NCBI GenBank assembly: GCA_002483135.1
Contig: DLHI01000018.1
Span: 12,037-76,036 of the forward strand
Length of the DNA: 64,000 nt
Direction of reading: 5' to 3'
From: Hyphomonadaceae bacterium UBA7672
GTDB lineage: Bacteria; Pseudomonadota; Alphaproteobacteria; Caulobacterales; Hyphomonadaceae
The first letter of the stretch is position 1. Every line of letters begins with the position of its first letter. The position numbers and the translations under genes are program-made. Positions 17,227 to 26,183 of the stretch are shown in pieces. The notes under the pieces are model-generated. The model made no database searches. It was not told the origin of the DNA and worked only from the letters and a program-made list of their open reading frames with translations.

Positions 17227-18098
17227 GCGCGTCTGCCTCACCTCTGCTACCGAAGGAGGATGCGCGCGAGGCGGCTCTGTTCTTCGTCGCCTGCGCGCTG
17301 TGCTTCCTTGCGGCGCTGTCGGGCCTCGTGTCGCGTTCGGCCTATGCGGCGGCGGATGCATGGACCACAGACGTCACCGGGCAAATCACGATCCGCGTAC
17401 GCGGCGATGATGCCGCCCTCGCGCGCGCTGTCGAGGTGACGATCGCGACGCCGGGCATCGCCTCTGCCCGCGCCATCACGCGCGCCGAGGCCGAGGAGTT
17501 GCTGCAACCCTGGCTGGGCGCGGGCGGTGTTCCCGCGAGCCTGCCACTGCCGCGCCTGGTTGCAGCGGAAGCTGTGCCTGATGTGGATGCCAAAGACCTC
17601 GTCGTGCGCCTGACGGGAGCGCTCAAGACGGCTGGCCTCGAAACTGTTGTCGACGATCACCTCGTCTGGTCCGCGGATGTCCGCAAGTCGATCGACCTTG
17701 CCGGGCTCGTGGCGCTGACTGCTGTCGCGCTTCTGGGAGCCACGGGGATTGCAGTGATCGCCTTCGCCACGCACGCGACGCTGCTGGCGCGGCGCGACAT
17801 TGTGGAGCTGCTGCACCTGTCAGGCGCACAGGATGGCTTCATCGCCGGTCTGTTCGAGCGGCGCTTCCTGATGCTGGGCGTACAGGCTGGCGCGCTGGGG
17901 GCACTGATGGCGTTTGGCGCGGCGGCATTTGTCCTCTATCTGCTGCGCCAGTCGGACGCGCAGATTTGGCTGCTGCCGCAGCTATCGCTTTCGCTCGCCG
18001 ATGGCCTCATTCTCGGGCTCGCGCCTCTGGTTGCAGGCGTTGCGTCCATGATTGCAGCGCGGGTGACCGTGATGCGGTCGCTGGCGGACATGGTCTGA
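17223..18098 (+). CDS. ftsX: cell division protein FtsX (permease-like)
   Basis: FtsX is the membrane partner of FtsE. The product is 291 aa with one hydrophobic segment near residues 19-40, a periplasmic loop, and a cluster of three more helices from about residue 158 to the end, matching the four-helix FtsX topology. The ATG overlaps the ftsE stop as ATGA. The sequence VELLHLSGAQDGFIAGLFERRFL fits the conserved cytoplasmic loop of FtsX proteins. It is followed 15 bases later by a YdcF-type gene, so all four envelope genes probably form one operon. Confidence 0.9.
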   Translation: MSASASPLLPKEDAREAALFFVACALCFLAALSGLVSRSAYAAADAWTTDVTGQITIRVRGDDAALARAVEVTIATPGIASARAITRAEAEELLQPWLGAGGVPASLPLPRLVAAEAVPDVDAKDLVVRLTGALKTAGLETVVDDHLVWSADVRKSIDLAGLVALTAVALLGATGIAVIAFATHATLLARRDIVELLHLSGAQDGFIAGLFERRFLMLGVQAGALGALMAFGAAAFVLYLLRQSDAQIWLLPQLSLSLADGLILGLAPLVAGVASMIAARVTVMRSLADMV

Positions 18099-18113
18099 GG
18101 AGATGGTTTAGCG

Positions 18114-18719
18114 TTGCGCATCGTGCTGCGAGTGATGGTGCTGGTCCTTGCCGCCGGCCTGCTGGTCGCGGGTTGGGACTTCGCGCGCTTCGTCGCCCGC
18201 GCCGACCGGGCTGTAACGCCCGACCCGCCGATCAAGGCAGAGGCTGTGGTCGCCCTGACTGGCGCCGCAGACCAGCGCATCATTTCAGCTGTGCAGCTCG
18301 CGGATTCGTTGGACCTGCCCCTGCTGATTTCCGGCGTCAACGTCGACACGACCGAAGCCGACATCGCTCGCATCACAAACGTGGACATCGACAAAATCAC
18401 CTGCTGCGTGAAGCTGGGCCGGAAGGCCGCCACCACCGAAGGTAATGGTGAGGAAGTGGCGAGCTGGGCCCGCCTCAACGCCTATCAGCGCATTGTGGTC
18501 GTCACTTCCGAATATCACATGGAGCGTGCGCTGTTCGAGCTCCAGAACGCCATGCCAGAGGGGCAGTTCATTCCAAACGCCGTGATGACCACCAAAGTCC
18601 GTCCCGCCGAATGGTATAAGGACGTGGCAACCGCCCGCGTGCTGATCGAGGAGTGGATGAAGTTCCGACTCGCCGCCCTGCGCAGCACCGCCCTCCCCAA
18701 CCAGGAACGCGCCGGATGA
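18114..18719 (+). CDS. YdcF/ElyC family (DUF218) membrane protein
   Basis: The product is 201 aa from a TTG start at 18114; the first residues MRIVLRVMVLVLAAGLLVAG form an N-terminal membrane anchor. The DUF218 motifs are visible: AEAVVALTGAADQRI, CCVKLGRKAATTEGNGEEV and VVVTSEYHMERALFE. Members such as E. coli ElyC act in envelope or undecaprenyl-phosphate-dependent processes, but the exact reaction is unsettled. A TGATG-type overlap with plsC and close spacing after ftsX argue for a shared transcript. Confidence 0.85.
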   Translation: MRIVLRVMVLVLAAGLLVAGWDFARFVARADRAVTPDPPIKAEAVVALTGAADQRIISAVQLADSLDLPLLISGVNVDTTEADIARITNVDIDKITCCVKLGRKAATTEGNGEEVASWARLNAYQRIVVVTSEYHMERALFELQNAMPEGQFIPNAVMTTKVRPAEWYKDVATARVLIEEWMKFRLAALRSTALPNQERAG

Positions 18720-19441
18720 CCTTCGTTCGATCTCTTCTCTATTCGATCTGGTTCTACCTGACGCTGGTCATCCTGGGTGTGCTTGCCATGCCGATTGCCA
18801 TTTTCTCGCGCAGCTTCGCGATGAGCGCAGTGAGATCCTTCTGCCACCTGCAGGCCTTCGGCCTCTGGCTGATCTGCGGCATCAGCATGGAAGTGCGCGG
18901 GAAGGAGAACCTGCCGAAGGGGCCCGGCCTCGTCGCCATGAAGCACCAGTCAACCTACGACACGCTGGCGCCATTCACCTTCATGGAGAACCCGGCCTAC
19001 ATCCTGAAGAAGGAGCTCCTGAAGGCGCCCGTCTTCGGCGTCTACGCCTCGCGCGTGGGCATCCCCATCGACCGGGACGGTGGCATGAAGACGATGAAGC
19101 TGATGCTTGCCGCCGCAAAGAAAGGTGTACAGTCGGGCCAGCAGATCGTGATCTTCCCGGAAGGCACGCGCCAGCTTCCTGACACGCCCGCCGACATCAA
19201 GCCAGGCATCGTGTTGCTCTACAACGAGCTAGGCGTGCCATGCGTGCCCGTGGCGCTCAACACCGGTCTGGTCTGGGAAGGCAAAGGCTTCCTGCGCAAG
19301 CCCGGCAAGATAGTCTTTGAAATCCTTCCACCTATCGAACCGGGCCTGAAGCGCGCCGAATTCACACAGAAGCTGAAGGACGCACTCGATCCGGCGACCG
19401 TGCGTCTGGTGGCCGAAGGTCGCGCGGCGCAGGATCGATAG
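18716..19441 (+). CDS. plsC: 1-acyl-sn-glycerol-3-phosphate acyltransferase
   Basis: PlsC adds the second acyl chain to lysophosphatidic acid, making phosphatidic acid for membrane lipids. The product is 241 aa from ATG 18716, which overlaps the upstream stop. The catalytic H(X4)D motif is MKHQSTYDTL, the glycerol-phosphate-binding motif is FPEGTRQ, and ALNTGLVWEGKG matches the later conserved block. A membrane segment spans about residues 8-30 (SIWFYLTLVILGVLAM). It ends the ftsEX operon. Confidence 0.9.
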   Translation: MTFVRSLLYSIWFYLTLVILGVLAMPIAIFSRSFAMSAVRSFCHLQAFGLWLICGISMEVRGKENLPKGPGLVAMKHQSTYDTLAPFTFMENPAYILKKELLKAPVFGVYASRVGIPIDRDGGMKTMKLMLAAAKKGVQSGQQIVIFPEGTRQLPDTPADIKPGIVLLYNELGVPCVPVALNTGLVWEGKGFLRKPGKIVFEILPPIEPGLKRAEFTQKLKDALDPATVRLVAEGRAAQDR

Positions 19442-19486
19442 CAAACGGACGCGAGACCTAACTCACCTGCCGATCTCACCAGCCGC

Positions 19487-20413
19487 TTACTCCTTCGGCT
19501 TGTCGCGGCCGAAGTTGGCCGTCGCCGTGTCCTGCCCTGCGTCGATGATCTCGCGGCGGATGCGGCGCGACTCCGTGAACGTGTCGAACAGCTTCTGGCC
19601 ATCGGCGTTGCGGATGGCCTTACGGAGTGCCGTCAGGTCTTCCTCGAAGCGACCAAGAACTTCCAGCACTGCATCCTTGTTGTTGAGGAATACGTCGCGC
19701 CACATGGTAGGATCGGACGCCGCGATGCGCGTGAAGTCGCGGAAACCGGCGGCTGAGAATTTCACCACCTCGCCCTCGGTCACGGCTTCCATGTCGTAGG
19801 CGGTTGCGACCATGTTGTAGGCGATGAGGTGGGGAATGTGGCTGGTCACGGCTAGCACCAGATCGTGCCGCGCTGGGTCCATGCGCTCGACCTTTGAGCC
19901 GAGCGCCGTCCAGAATGCCGCCAGCCTGTCTGTCGCCGCCACATAGTCCGCAGCGCCGCCCGGCTCGGGCGTCAGGATGCACCAGCGGTTCTCGAACAGG
20001 CTGGCAAAGCCCGCTTCAGGCCCCGATTTTTCCGTACCGGCAATCGGGTGGCCGGGAATGATGTGAACGTCGGAGCGCCCAAGGCTGCGCCAATCGCGCG
20101 CGATATTGCCCTTCACCGAGCCAACGTCTGTCAGGATCGCGCCGGCCTTCATCGCAGCGATGCTGGCCCGCGCTGTTGCACCCATCGCGCCTACGGGCAC
20201 GCAGTGGAAAACAGCGTCAGCGTTCGTAACCGCATCCTCGATGCTGGCCGCAGGTTTACCGAAACCGATCTCGCCCGCACGCTTCAGTGCGGCCGGGTCG
20301 CCATCGAACAGCACAACCTCACTCGCCACGCCCTTCTCCAGCGCCGCGCGCGCAATCGAGCCGCCGATGAGGCCGACACCGATAATGGCAATCTGGTTGA
20401 AGACTGCAGCCAT
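19487..20413 (-). CDS. prephenate/arogenate dehydrogenase family protein
   Basis: The product is 308 aa from ATG 20413 (a GTG two codons upstream, at 20416, is possible). The NAD(P)-binding loop is IAIIGVGLIGGSIARAAL. DVGSVKG and HPIAGTEKSGPEAG are diagnostic of TyrA-type dehydrogenases, and TSHIPHLIAY carries the conserved histidine. It oxidises prephenate or arogenate on the tyrosine branch; which substrate is used is not readable. Translational coupling to hisC (TGATG) links it to the aminotransferase that can serve in aromatic amino acid synthesis. Confidence 0.9.
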   Translation of the reverse strand: MAAVFNQIAIIGVGLIGGSIARAALEKGVASEVVLFDGDPAALKRAGEIGFGKPAASIEDAVTNADAVFHCVPVGAMGATARASIAAMKAGAILTDVGSVKGNIARDWRSLGRSDVHIIPGHPIAGTEKSGPEAGFASLFENRWCILTPEPGGAADYVAATDRLAAFWTALGSKVERMDPARHDLVLAVTSHIPHLIAYNMVATAYDMEAVTEGEVVKFSAAGFRDFTRIAASDPTMWRDVFLNNKDAVLEVLGRFEEDLTALRKAIRNADGQKLFDTFTESRRIRREIIDAGQDTATANFGRDKPKE

Positions 20414-21507
20414 CACCTGCCCAGAAATTCTTTCAGCAGCTTCAGCGCCGCGTCATTGCCCTCGACCGTACCGACTGAAATGCGCAGATGGTTCGGCATC
20501 TTGTAGCCGCTCAGCCCGCGAACGGTAACGCCGCGGTCTTTCAGGAAGGTCAGCGCCTCCGCAGCGGTCTTGCCTTTGGTCTCGGGGAATTTCGCGACAA
20601 CGAAATTGCCGACACCGTCGATCAGTTCGAGGCCAAGCGCTTTGAGACCAGCGGCAAGCCGCTCCATCTCGCTCTCGTTGTGAGCCAGCGAAGCCTCGTT
20701 GAACGCGTCGTCGTCGAGTGCCGCAATCGCCGCCGCCTGCGCGGGCAGGCTGACGTTGAACGGCATGCGCACGCGCTCGATCGCGTCCACCACATGCGGC
20801 GGCGCATAGCCCCAGCCAACACGGAGACCGGCGAGGCCATAGAGCTTCGAGAAGGTGCGCGTCATGATGACGTTGCCGAACTGCGAGGCGAGTTCGATGC
20901 CGGAGGCGTAATCGTTCTTCTTCACGAACTCCGCATAAGCGCCATCCAGCACCAGCAGCACATGCGGCGGCAGGCCGGCATGCAGACGCTTCACCTCGTC
21001 ATACGGCAGGTAGGTGCCGGTCGGGTTGTTGGGGTTGGCGAGCCAGACGATCTTGGTCTTCGGCGTCACGGCCTTGAGGATGGCATCCACGTCCGCCGTG
21101 AAATCCTTCTCGGCGATCTCGACGACCTTGGCGCCCTGCTGCTGCGCGATGATGGCGTAGATGGCGAAGGCGTGCGCCGTGTTGATGCTTTCATCGCCCG
21201 GTCCGAGATAGGCGCGGCCCAGCATCAGGAAGATGTCGTCCGAGCCCGCGCCGAGAACAAGGCGCGCCGGATCAAGCCCGTGCTTCTTCGCCAGGGCCGC
21301 CTTCAGCTCGCGCGCGGCGCCATCGGGATAAAGCTCCATCTTGGCCGCAAGGTCAGCATAGACCTTGCGCGCGCGCGGAGACGCGCCCAGCGGGTTCTCG
21401 TTGGAGGCCAGCTTGAACGTCTTGCCGCCGGTGTTCTTCGGCGCTTCACCCGGCACATAGGCGTGCACGTCGGCAAGCTGCGGCAACGGCTTGGGATGAT
21501 CGGTCAT
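20413..21507 (-). CDS. hisC: histidinol-phosphate aminotransferase
   Basis: HisC transaminates imidazole-acetol phosphate in histidine synthesis; in alphaproteobacteria HisC-type enzymes near tyrA often also act on aromatic keto acids. The product is 364 aa, normal length. LASNENPLGASP, NPNNPTGTYL and the PLP lysine motif TRTFSKLYGLAGLRVGW are intact. Its position between a TyrA-type gene and a chorismate-mutase-like gene supports a role in tyrosine and phenylalanine synthesis in addition to histidine. Confidence 0.9.
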   Translation of the reverse strand: MTDHPKPLPQLADVHAYVPGEAPKNTGGKTFKLASNENPLGASPRARKVYADLAAKMELYPDGAARELKAALAKKHGLDPARLVLGAGSDDIFLMLGRAYLGPGDESINTAHAFAIYAIIAQQQGAKVVEIAEKDFTADVDAILKAVTPKTKIVWLANPNNPTGTYLPYDEVKRLHAGLPPHVLLVLDGAYAEFVKKNDYASGIELASQFGNVIMTRTFSKLYGLAGLRVGWGYAPPHVVDAIERVRMPFNVSLPAQAAAIAALDDDAFNEASLAHNESEMERLAAGLKALGLELIDGVGNFVVAKFPETKGKTAAEALTFLKDRGVTVRGLSGYKMPNHLRISVGTVEGNDAALKLLKEFLGR

Positions 21508-21521
21508 GGGTAGGCCCCGTT

Positions 21522-22301
21522 TCAGGGCCGAGGCCGTACCCCGACAATGCGCAGGCCGTCCAGCCCCGCCTTGCGCGCAAGGTCAATCCGGCGGTCATCA
21601 ACGGCCACGAATTCGGAGATACGGATCAGGGCGAGCGACCGGGCCCGCCCCACCACTTCGGCCTTGAGGCCAAGCTCCTGCAGCCGCTTGTCGGCGGTCC
21701 AATGGTCGTCATGGGCCATGGCCAGCGTGTCGTCCTCGCCCGAGCTCTCGATGCTGAGGCGGCCGACAATGGCGATCCGGGGCGTCTCGTCCGGCGATCC
21801 CGGCAGGCTGGGCCAACCGCCGACGATCACGAGGGAATGAAACTTGTTCTCGTTCAGCATGGGCCACCACTGCCCCGCCCCGGCATGCTCGGGCCAGGGC
21901 ACGCAGGCCAGCGCGCCGGGCTGGGTCACCGCCCGCTCCAACGCGTCGCGGACGCCGACCAGCGGCACGATATTGGGGGCAAAGCCGAAATAACCGCGCG
22001 CCGCCTCGACCGACAGGGTTACGTCCCCGCCCGCCACATAGACTGCCTTGAGCCCGCGGCTGACCGCTACGTCGCCGCACAGCGACCGCCACATCCGCGC
22101 GACTGCATCCATGGGCATGCCGGCGGCGGCGGCTTCGCGCGCCAGTCGCCTCAGCTCGGCCGCTTCACGGGCCGGGCGAAAGCCGATGCCGGCCGGCGAG
22201 ACGGCAGGCGCCTCGCGCATTTGACGCCATTTTTCAGACAGTGCGGCGAGAAATGCGTCGCTCATGGCCTGATTAGGTTCATGGAAGCTGTCGGCGGCCA
22301 T
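21522..22301 (-). CDS. chorismate-mutase-like protein, degenerate N-terminal domain
   Basis: The product is 259 aa from ATG 22301, or 247 aa from ATG 22265 (MSDAFLAALSEKWRQMREAP); neither start has a good ribosome-binding site. FRPAREAAELRRLAREAAAA followed by VARMWRSLCGD matches the second part of the AroQ chorismate mutase fold. The usual first helix with LR-x-x-ID and the basic residues that hold chorismate is not evident. The rest, about 190 aa, is a C-terminal domain present in alphaproteobacterial family members next to hisC-tyrA. Its position supports aromatic amino acid synthesis; catalytic activity is uncertain. Confidence 0.65.
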   Translation of the reverse strand: MAADSFHEPNQAMSDAFLAALSEKWRQMREAPAVSPAGIGFRPAREAAELRRLAREAAAAGMPMDAVARMWRSLCGDVAVSRGLKAVYVAGGDVTLSVEAARGYFGFAPNIVPLVGVRDALERAVTQPGALACVPWPEHAGAGQWWPMLNENKFHSLVIVGGWPSLPGSPDETPRIAIVGRLSIESSGEDDTLAMAHDDHWTADKRLQELGLKAEVVGRARSLALIRISEFVAVDDRRIDLARKAGLDGLRIVGVRPRP

Positions 22302-22479
22302 TGAACTCGACTGACTCGTTACGCTCCCCAGCTTGCTTCCTGCATACGACAGAATTGCCGGGACAAGAACCCCTCATGCAATTGCCATTCCCCTGCTTTC
22401 ACCCCTTCCCGAGCCCTTGTTTCGGAGCCGGATTGGCGGCTATTGCATTCGGCCCACTTAGGGCTGATCTGGGACCTGC

Positions 22480-23646
22480 ATGCTTGCTCCCGCGCGAACC
22501 CTGGACGGCACGGACGGCCTCAAACGCCTGACCGTCGCCACCGCTGACCGGCCCCTGCGGCTGGATAGCGGCCGCACGCTCGATCATGTCGAGATCGCCT
22601 ACGAGACCTGGGGCACGCTCAATGCTGACAAGAGCAATGTCGTCGTGGTCTGCCACGCCCTGACCGGCGACCAGTTCGCCGCCAGCCCCAACCCCGTGAC
22701 CGGCCGGCCCGCCTGGTGGGACCGCATCGTCGGCCCGGGCATGCCAGTGGACACCAACCGCTTCTTCGTCATCTGCTCGAACGTGCTGGGCGGCTGCATG
22801 GGCTCGACGGGCCCGGCCTCGAAGAAGCCGGACGGGACATACTGGGGCACAGACTTCCCGATCATTACCATCGCCGACATGGCGCGCGCACAGATCGCCC
22901 TGCTCGACCAACTTGGCATTCCCAACGTCTTCCTCTGCATCGGCGGATCCATCGGCGGGATGCAGGTGCTGGAGTGGACGATCCAGGCGCGCGATCGCGT
23001 CTTCGCCGCCGTGCCCATCGCCGTCGCCCCGCGCCAGTCGGCGCAGAATATCGGGTTCTACGAAACCGGCCGCCAGGCGATCATGGCCGATCCCAACTGG
23101 CGCAATGGCAACTACCTCTCCGAGGGCACGCGACCCGAGAAGGGCCTCGCCGTCGCCCGCATGGCCGCGCACATCACTTATCTGTCGGAGACTGCGCTCA
23201 AGCGGAAGTTCGACCGCAAGCTGCAGGATCGCGCCTCGAAGACATTCGGCTTCGACGCCGACTTCCAGATCGAAAGCTATCTGCGTCACCAGGGCCAGAC
23301 TTTCGTCGATCGGTTCGACGCTAACTCGTACCTCTACATCACCCGCGCGATGGATTACTTCGATCTCGCCAGCGAACATGGCGGCGTACTTGCGAACGCG
23401 TTCAAGGGATTGAGCACGCGCTTCTGTGTCTTTTCCTTCTCGTCGGACTGGCACTACTCGCCCGAAGAAAACCGCGATCTCGTGCGCGCGCTCAATGCCG
23501 CCAGTTGCGAGACCAGCTACGTCAACATCGAGACCGACAAGGGCCACGACGCCTTCTTTGTCGAAGAGCCCGAGTTCGAAGCCGGCCTGCGCGGCTTCAT
23601 CGACGCTGCCGCCAACGCCCGCGGGTTGAAGGGCGCATCGAAGTGA
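22480..23646 (+). CDS. metX: homoserine O-acetyltransferase
   Basis: MetX activates homoserine with acetyl- or succinyl-CoA for methionine synthesis. The product is 388 aa, an alpha/beta-hydrolase fold with the nucleophile elbow GGSIGGMQVLEW (GGSMGG in most relatives) and late catalytic residues in FSSDWHYSPEE and DKGHDAFFVE. The specificity for acetyl versus succinyl donor cannot be read. It overlaps metW by 4 bases. The 178 bases upstream, divergent from the chorismate-mutase-like gene, show no SAM-II riboswitch that I can recognise. Confidence 0.93.
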   Translation: MLAPARTLDGTDGLKRLTVATADRPLRLDSGRTLDHVEIAYETWGTLNADKSNVVVVCHALTGDQFAASPNPVTGRPAWWDRIVGPGMPVDTNRFFVICSNVLGGCMGSTGPASKKPDGTYWGTDFPIITIADMARAQIALLDQLGIPNVFLCIGGSIGGMQVLEWTIQARDRVFAAVPIAVAPRQSAQNIGFYETGRQAIMADPNWRNGNYLSEGTRPEKGLAVARMAAHITYLSETALKRKFDRKLQDRASKTFGFDADFQIESYLRHQGQTFVDRFDANSYLYITRAMDYFDLASEHGGVLANAFKGLSTRFCVFSFSSDWHYSPEENRDLVRALNAASCETSYVNIETDKGHDAFFVEEPEFEAGLRGFIDAAANARGLKGASK

Positions 23647-24260
23647 CCCCGCACCTTCCAAGAGCACGCCGGCCCGACCACGTCGCCATTGCGCAGTTCA
23701 TCAACCGCGGTGAACTCGTGCTCGATGTCGGCTGCGGCGATGGACAGCTGATGGAGCTGTTGCAACAGGAGCGCGGCGCCCGCACGCGCGGCCTCGAGGT
23801 CGAACAAGCCGGCGTCAACCGCTGCGTCGCCAAGGGCCTCGCGGTCGTGCAGGGCAACGCCGACGCCGACCTGCCCGTCTACCCCGACAACGCTTATGAT
23901 GTCGCGATCCTGTCGAAGACGATCCAGGAACTGGCGCGCCCGAAATTCGTGCTCGACGAACTCTCCCGGGTCGCGCGGCGTGTGATCATCTCGTTCCGCA
24001 ATTACGGCCACTGGAAGGTGCGCACCGCCCTGCTCACTACGGGCCGCATCCCCAATCTCGGCCACGATGCAGGCTGGTGGTCCGACGGCGCCCGCCGCCC
24101 GTGCACCGCGCGCGACATGGCCGAACTCGCCGCCGAAGCTGGCCTCCAGATCGTCGCCGCCACCGCCGTCGGCGGCAAACCGGTGAACGCGAAATCGCTC
24201 GGCCGCCTCAACTGGACCGCCGAAGAACTGGTTTTCGTGCTCGAGCGAGAGACGCCGTAA
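23643..24260 (+). CDS. metW: methionine biosynthesis protein MetW
   Basis: The product is 205 aa from GTG 23643, in the overlap GTGA with the metX stop. A class I methyltransferase fold is indicated by LVLDVGCGDGQLMELLQ. The MetW family motifs GLEVEQAGVNRCVAKGL, DVAILSKTIQEL and SFRNYGHWKVR are all present. MetW supports MetX activity in many bacteria, and fusion or adjacency of the pair is common. The frame is open further upstream inside metX, which is not meaningful. Confidence 0.92.
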   Translation: MTPHLPRARRPDHVAIAQFINRGELVLDVGCGDGQLMELLQQERGARTRGLEVEQAGVNRCVAKGLAVVQGNADADLPVYPDNAYDVAILSKTIQELARPKFVLDELSRVARRVIISFRNYGHWKVRTALLTTGRIPNLGHDAGWWSDGARRPCTARDMAELAAEAGLQIVAATAVGGKPVNAKSLGRLNWTAEELVFVLERETP

Positions 24261-24369
24261 CCTCGGTCGATGAAATTTCACCGATCGCAGGAAACGGGCA
24301 ATAACCACTCGCATCTATCCTGTATCTGGACCGGACTCCCAGAAATTCCGGCCAGACAGGAAACGTCCC

Positions 24370-24756
24370 ATGTCGTTCACGATGACATCGACCGTCCGCA
24401 AGGTTCGCGATCACTTCGAGCCGGAAATCGAACTCGATCCGCAGGAGGCTCGCGCACTGCGCGCTCATCTCGAGCAGATCGACTACGCAGCCTTCGCCGC
24501 TAACCGCGAGATCCTCGCCAAGGCGGTCGGCACGGCAGACCTCGCGCGCTTCCAGCGCATGGCGGTCGCGACGGCCAACGCTCGCGCCCGCTGGGTCGCC
24601 ACGGCTATCGCGATGTCGCAGAAGCCCGACGTGAGCCCTCAGGAAGTTGCCCAACTCACCACGCTGCGCTGCGCCTTCGAGGAACTGACCGAAGCCTACG
24701 ACGCGCTGCGCCGCATGGTCGAACGCGGCTATCTCGCGGCAAAGCCGAAAGCGTAG
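24370..24756 (+). CDS. hypothetical helical protein
   Basis: The product is 128 aa from ATG 24370, preceded by GACAGGAAACGTCCC. It is charged and predicted helical with no signal peptide. FEPEIELDPQEARALRAHLE and RMAVATANARARWVATAIAM stand out; the second resembles a positively charged helix. No family is recognised. It stands alone between metW and a PII gene on the other strand. Confidence 0.6.
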   Translation: MSFTMTSTVRKVRDHFEPEIELDPQEARALRAHLEQIDYAAFAANREILAKAVGTADLARFQRMAVATANARARWVATAIAMSQKPDVSPQEVAQLTTLRCAFEELTEAYDALRRMVERGYLAAKPKA

Positions 24757-24890
24757 TGCTGGCAGACATGCGCGGAGCCGCGCGGAAGTGGGCTTCCGGC
24801 GGCTCAAAGCTCTGGCGGTTGGATTATGGGGGACGACCTGCCAGCGCTCCCGGTCGTTTCAGGCATTCGGCCCGGGTACGCGCCAGCCGC

Positions 24891-24912
24891 GTTGCCTGAG
24901 GGGGTAGGCAAC
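24891..24912. terminator. hairpin in a gene-free stretch
   Basis: GTTGCCT (24891-24897) pairs with AGGCAAC (24906-24912) around an 8-base loop. It sits between the rightward hypothetical gene (ending 24756) and the leftward PII gene (ending 24932), close to the PII stop. There is no T run, so termination is only a possibility. Confidence 0.35.
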
Positions 24913-24932
24913 GTCGGCTGGACTTAAGCAGA

Positions 24933-25277
24933 TCACGATGTGAGAGCGGCTTCGTTCTTCTCACCCGTGCGGATGCGGAGCACCTGCTCGAGATCCATCA
25001 CGAATATCTTGCCGTCGCCGATCTTGTTGGTGTTGGCGGCCTGCGTGATGGCGTCGACGACCTTCTCGGCGACCGCGTCGGACACGGCCACTTCGATGCG
25101 GACCTTCGGCAGCAGGCGCACTTCGTATTCGGCGCCGCGATAGACTTCGGTCTTGCCCTGCTGGCGACCATAGCCGCGCACTTCGGTGACTGTGACACCC
25201 GACGCGCCGGCGGCGGTCACGGCGTCGAGCACGGCATCCAGGCGGCTCGGTTTGAAGATGGCGGTGATATATTTCAT
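24933..25277 (-). CDS. glnK: nitrogen regulatory protein PII (GlnK/GlnB type)
   Basis: PII proteins are trimeric sensors of 2-oxoglutarate and ATP/ADP that regulate AmtB, glutamine synthetase adenylylation and NtrB. The product is 114 aa from ATG 25277. The T-loop is GYGRQQGKTEVYRGAEYEV with the uridylylatable tyrosine in EVYRGAEY, and the C-terminal TNKIGDGKIFVMDLEQVLRI block is intact. RIRTGEKNEAAL at the end is more like GlnK than GlnB, but no amtB follows within the window. A sigma-70-like promoter lies at 25344-25372. Confidence 0.9.
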   Translation of the reverse strand: MKYITAIFKPSRLDAVLDAVTAAGASGVTVTEVRGYGRQQGKTEVYRGAEYEVRLLPKVRIEVAVSDAVAEKVVDAITQAANTNKIGDGKIFVMDLEQVLRIRTGEKNEAALTS

Positions 25278-25343
25278 GACGCTTCCCTTTCGTGGTCGCT
25301 GTGGCCGGTTCATGCCTTGGCGGGGTCAACCGCCTCGTGGATG

Positions 25344-25372
25344 TATATATTGCACTTCTTACACACCTTCAA
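25344..25372 (-). promoter_or_regulatory. candidate sigma-70 promoter of the PII gene
   Basis: On the minus strand TTGAAG (25372-25367) and TATATA (25349-25344) are separated by exactly 17 bases. They match the -35 and -10 consensus at 4 of 6 positions each. The site lies 67 bases upstream of the PII start codon and overlaps no coding sequence beyond the last bases of the neighbouring methyltransferase region. Inference from pattern and spacing only. Confidence 0.5.
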
Positions 25373-25375
25373 CAC

Positions 25376-26119
25376 CTAACTACGCCTTTTCTCCGCGCGG
25401 ATAGAGGTCCTTTGTTTTTCTGGAACTTTTACGACGCGTCTTCCCCGCACGGGCTTGCCTGGCTCGATGTAAAGCCGCTTTTGGGCCTCCACCATCAGCA
25501 CGCCGCCGAAGCCCGACCATGCGAATCTGCCTATTTTTTCCCACGCATCGCCCGCAGAGGTGATGATTCCCCAACCGATTGGCGGGGCGTAGAGCGCGCG
25601 TGCGGAGGCCTGGGGCGCGAGCATGGCGTCTTCCAGCAGCCGGTTCAGCTGCGAGCGGGTATAGGGCCGCCCATGCCCGAAGGGTGTCGACTCGGCACGC
25701 GCCCAGAGACCCCGTCTATGAGCAACAATGATCAGAATCCGGGCTTCCGGCGCCGCCACTCGCCAGATTTCGCGCAGCAGGCGGTGCGGACTCTCCGCCT
25801 CTTCCAGCGCGTGACAGACGATGATCCGGTCAAAAAGTGCATCGGGAAACGGAAGGCGTTCGTCCTCAACCAACGCGGTGAGGCTCTTTCCCTGCTCCGG
25901 CCAGCGTTCTGTCCCCTGCTCAGCTGGAGCCGCCGAGATCACGCGACGGGCAGCGCCGCGATAGGGCTCCAGCAGCGTCTCGGCATGCCCGATGCCCAGA
26001 ACGTCCAGACCGTTCGCAGAGGGCCACAGCGCAGCCACCCGCTTGGCCATCATCTCCTGCGCCATGCGCCCCATGGGGGATGCATAGAAGGTCTGCAGCC
26101 TGTCGATATCGAAGCGCAT
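25376..26119 (-). CDS. class I SAM-dependent methyltransferase
   Basis: The product is 247 aa. The SAM-binding core is a variant, GLDVLGIGHAETLLEPYRG rather than the canonical acidic-G-x-G-x-G, followed by LPFPDALFDRIIVCHALEEA, which matches motif II-III of methyltransferase domain 11. The C-terminal basic tail (residues 215-247) is rich in Arg and Lys. Its substrate is unknown. It is divergent from gloB, an arrangement I have seen described for alphaproteobacterial methyltransferases of this type. Confidence 0.75.
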   Translation of the reverse strand: MRFDIDRLQTFYASPMGRMAQEMMAKRVAALWPSANGLDVLGIGHAETLLEPYRGAARRVISAAPAEQGTERWPEQGKSLTALVEDERLPFPDALFDRIIVCHALEEAESPHRLLREIWRVAAPEARILIIVAHRRGLWARAESTPFGHGRPYTRSQLNRLLEDAMLAPQASARALYAPPIGWGIITSAGDAWEKIGRFAWSGFGGVLMVEAQKRLYIEPGKPVRGRRVVKVPEKQRTSIRAEKRRS

Positions 26120-26183
26120 GCCCTAACCTTCGTGGACCATCCACGCCTATATAGGGCCGGTAAGAGCGGGAAAGGTAAACTGC

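Noticed and set aside
22302..22479. Possible SAM-II riboswitch before metX
   Set aside because: No recognisable SAM-II core or pseudoknot was found; the region only looks like a short leader.
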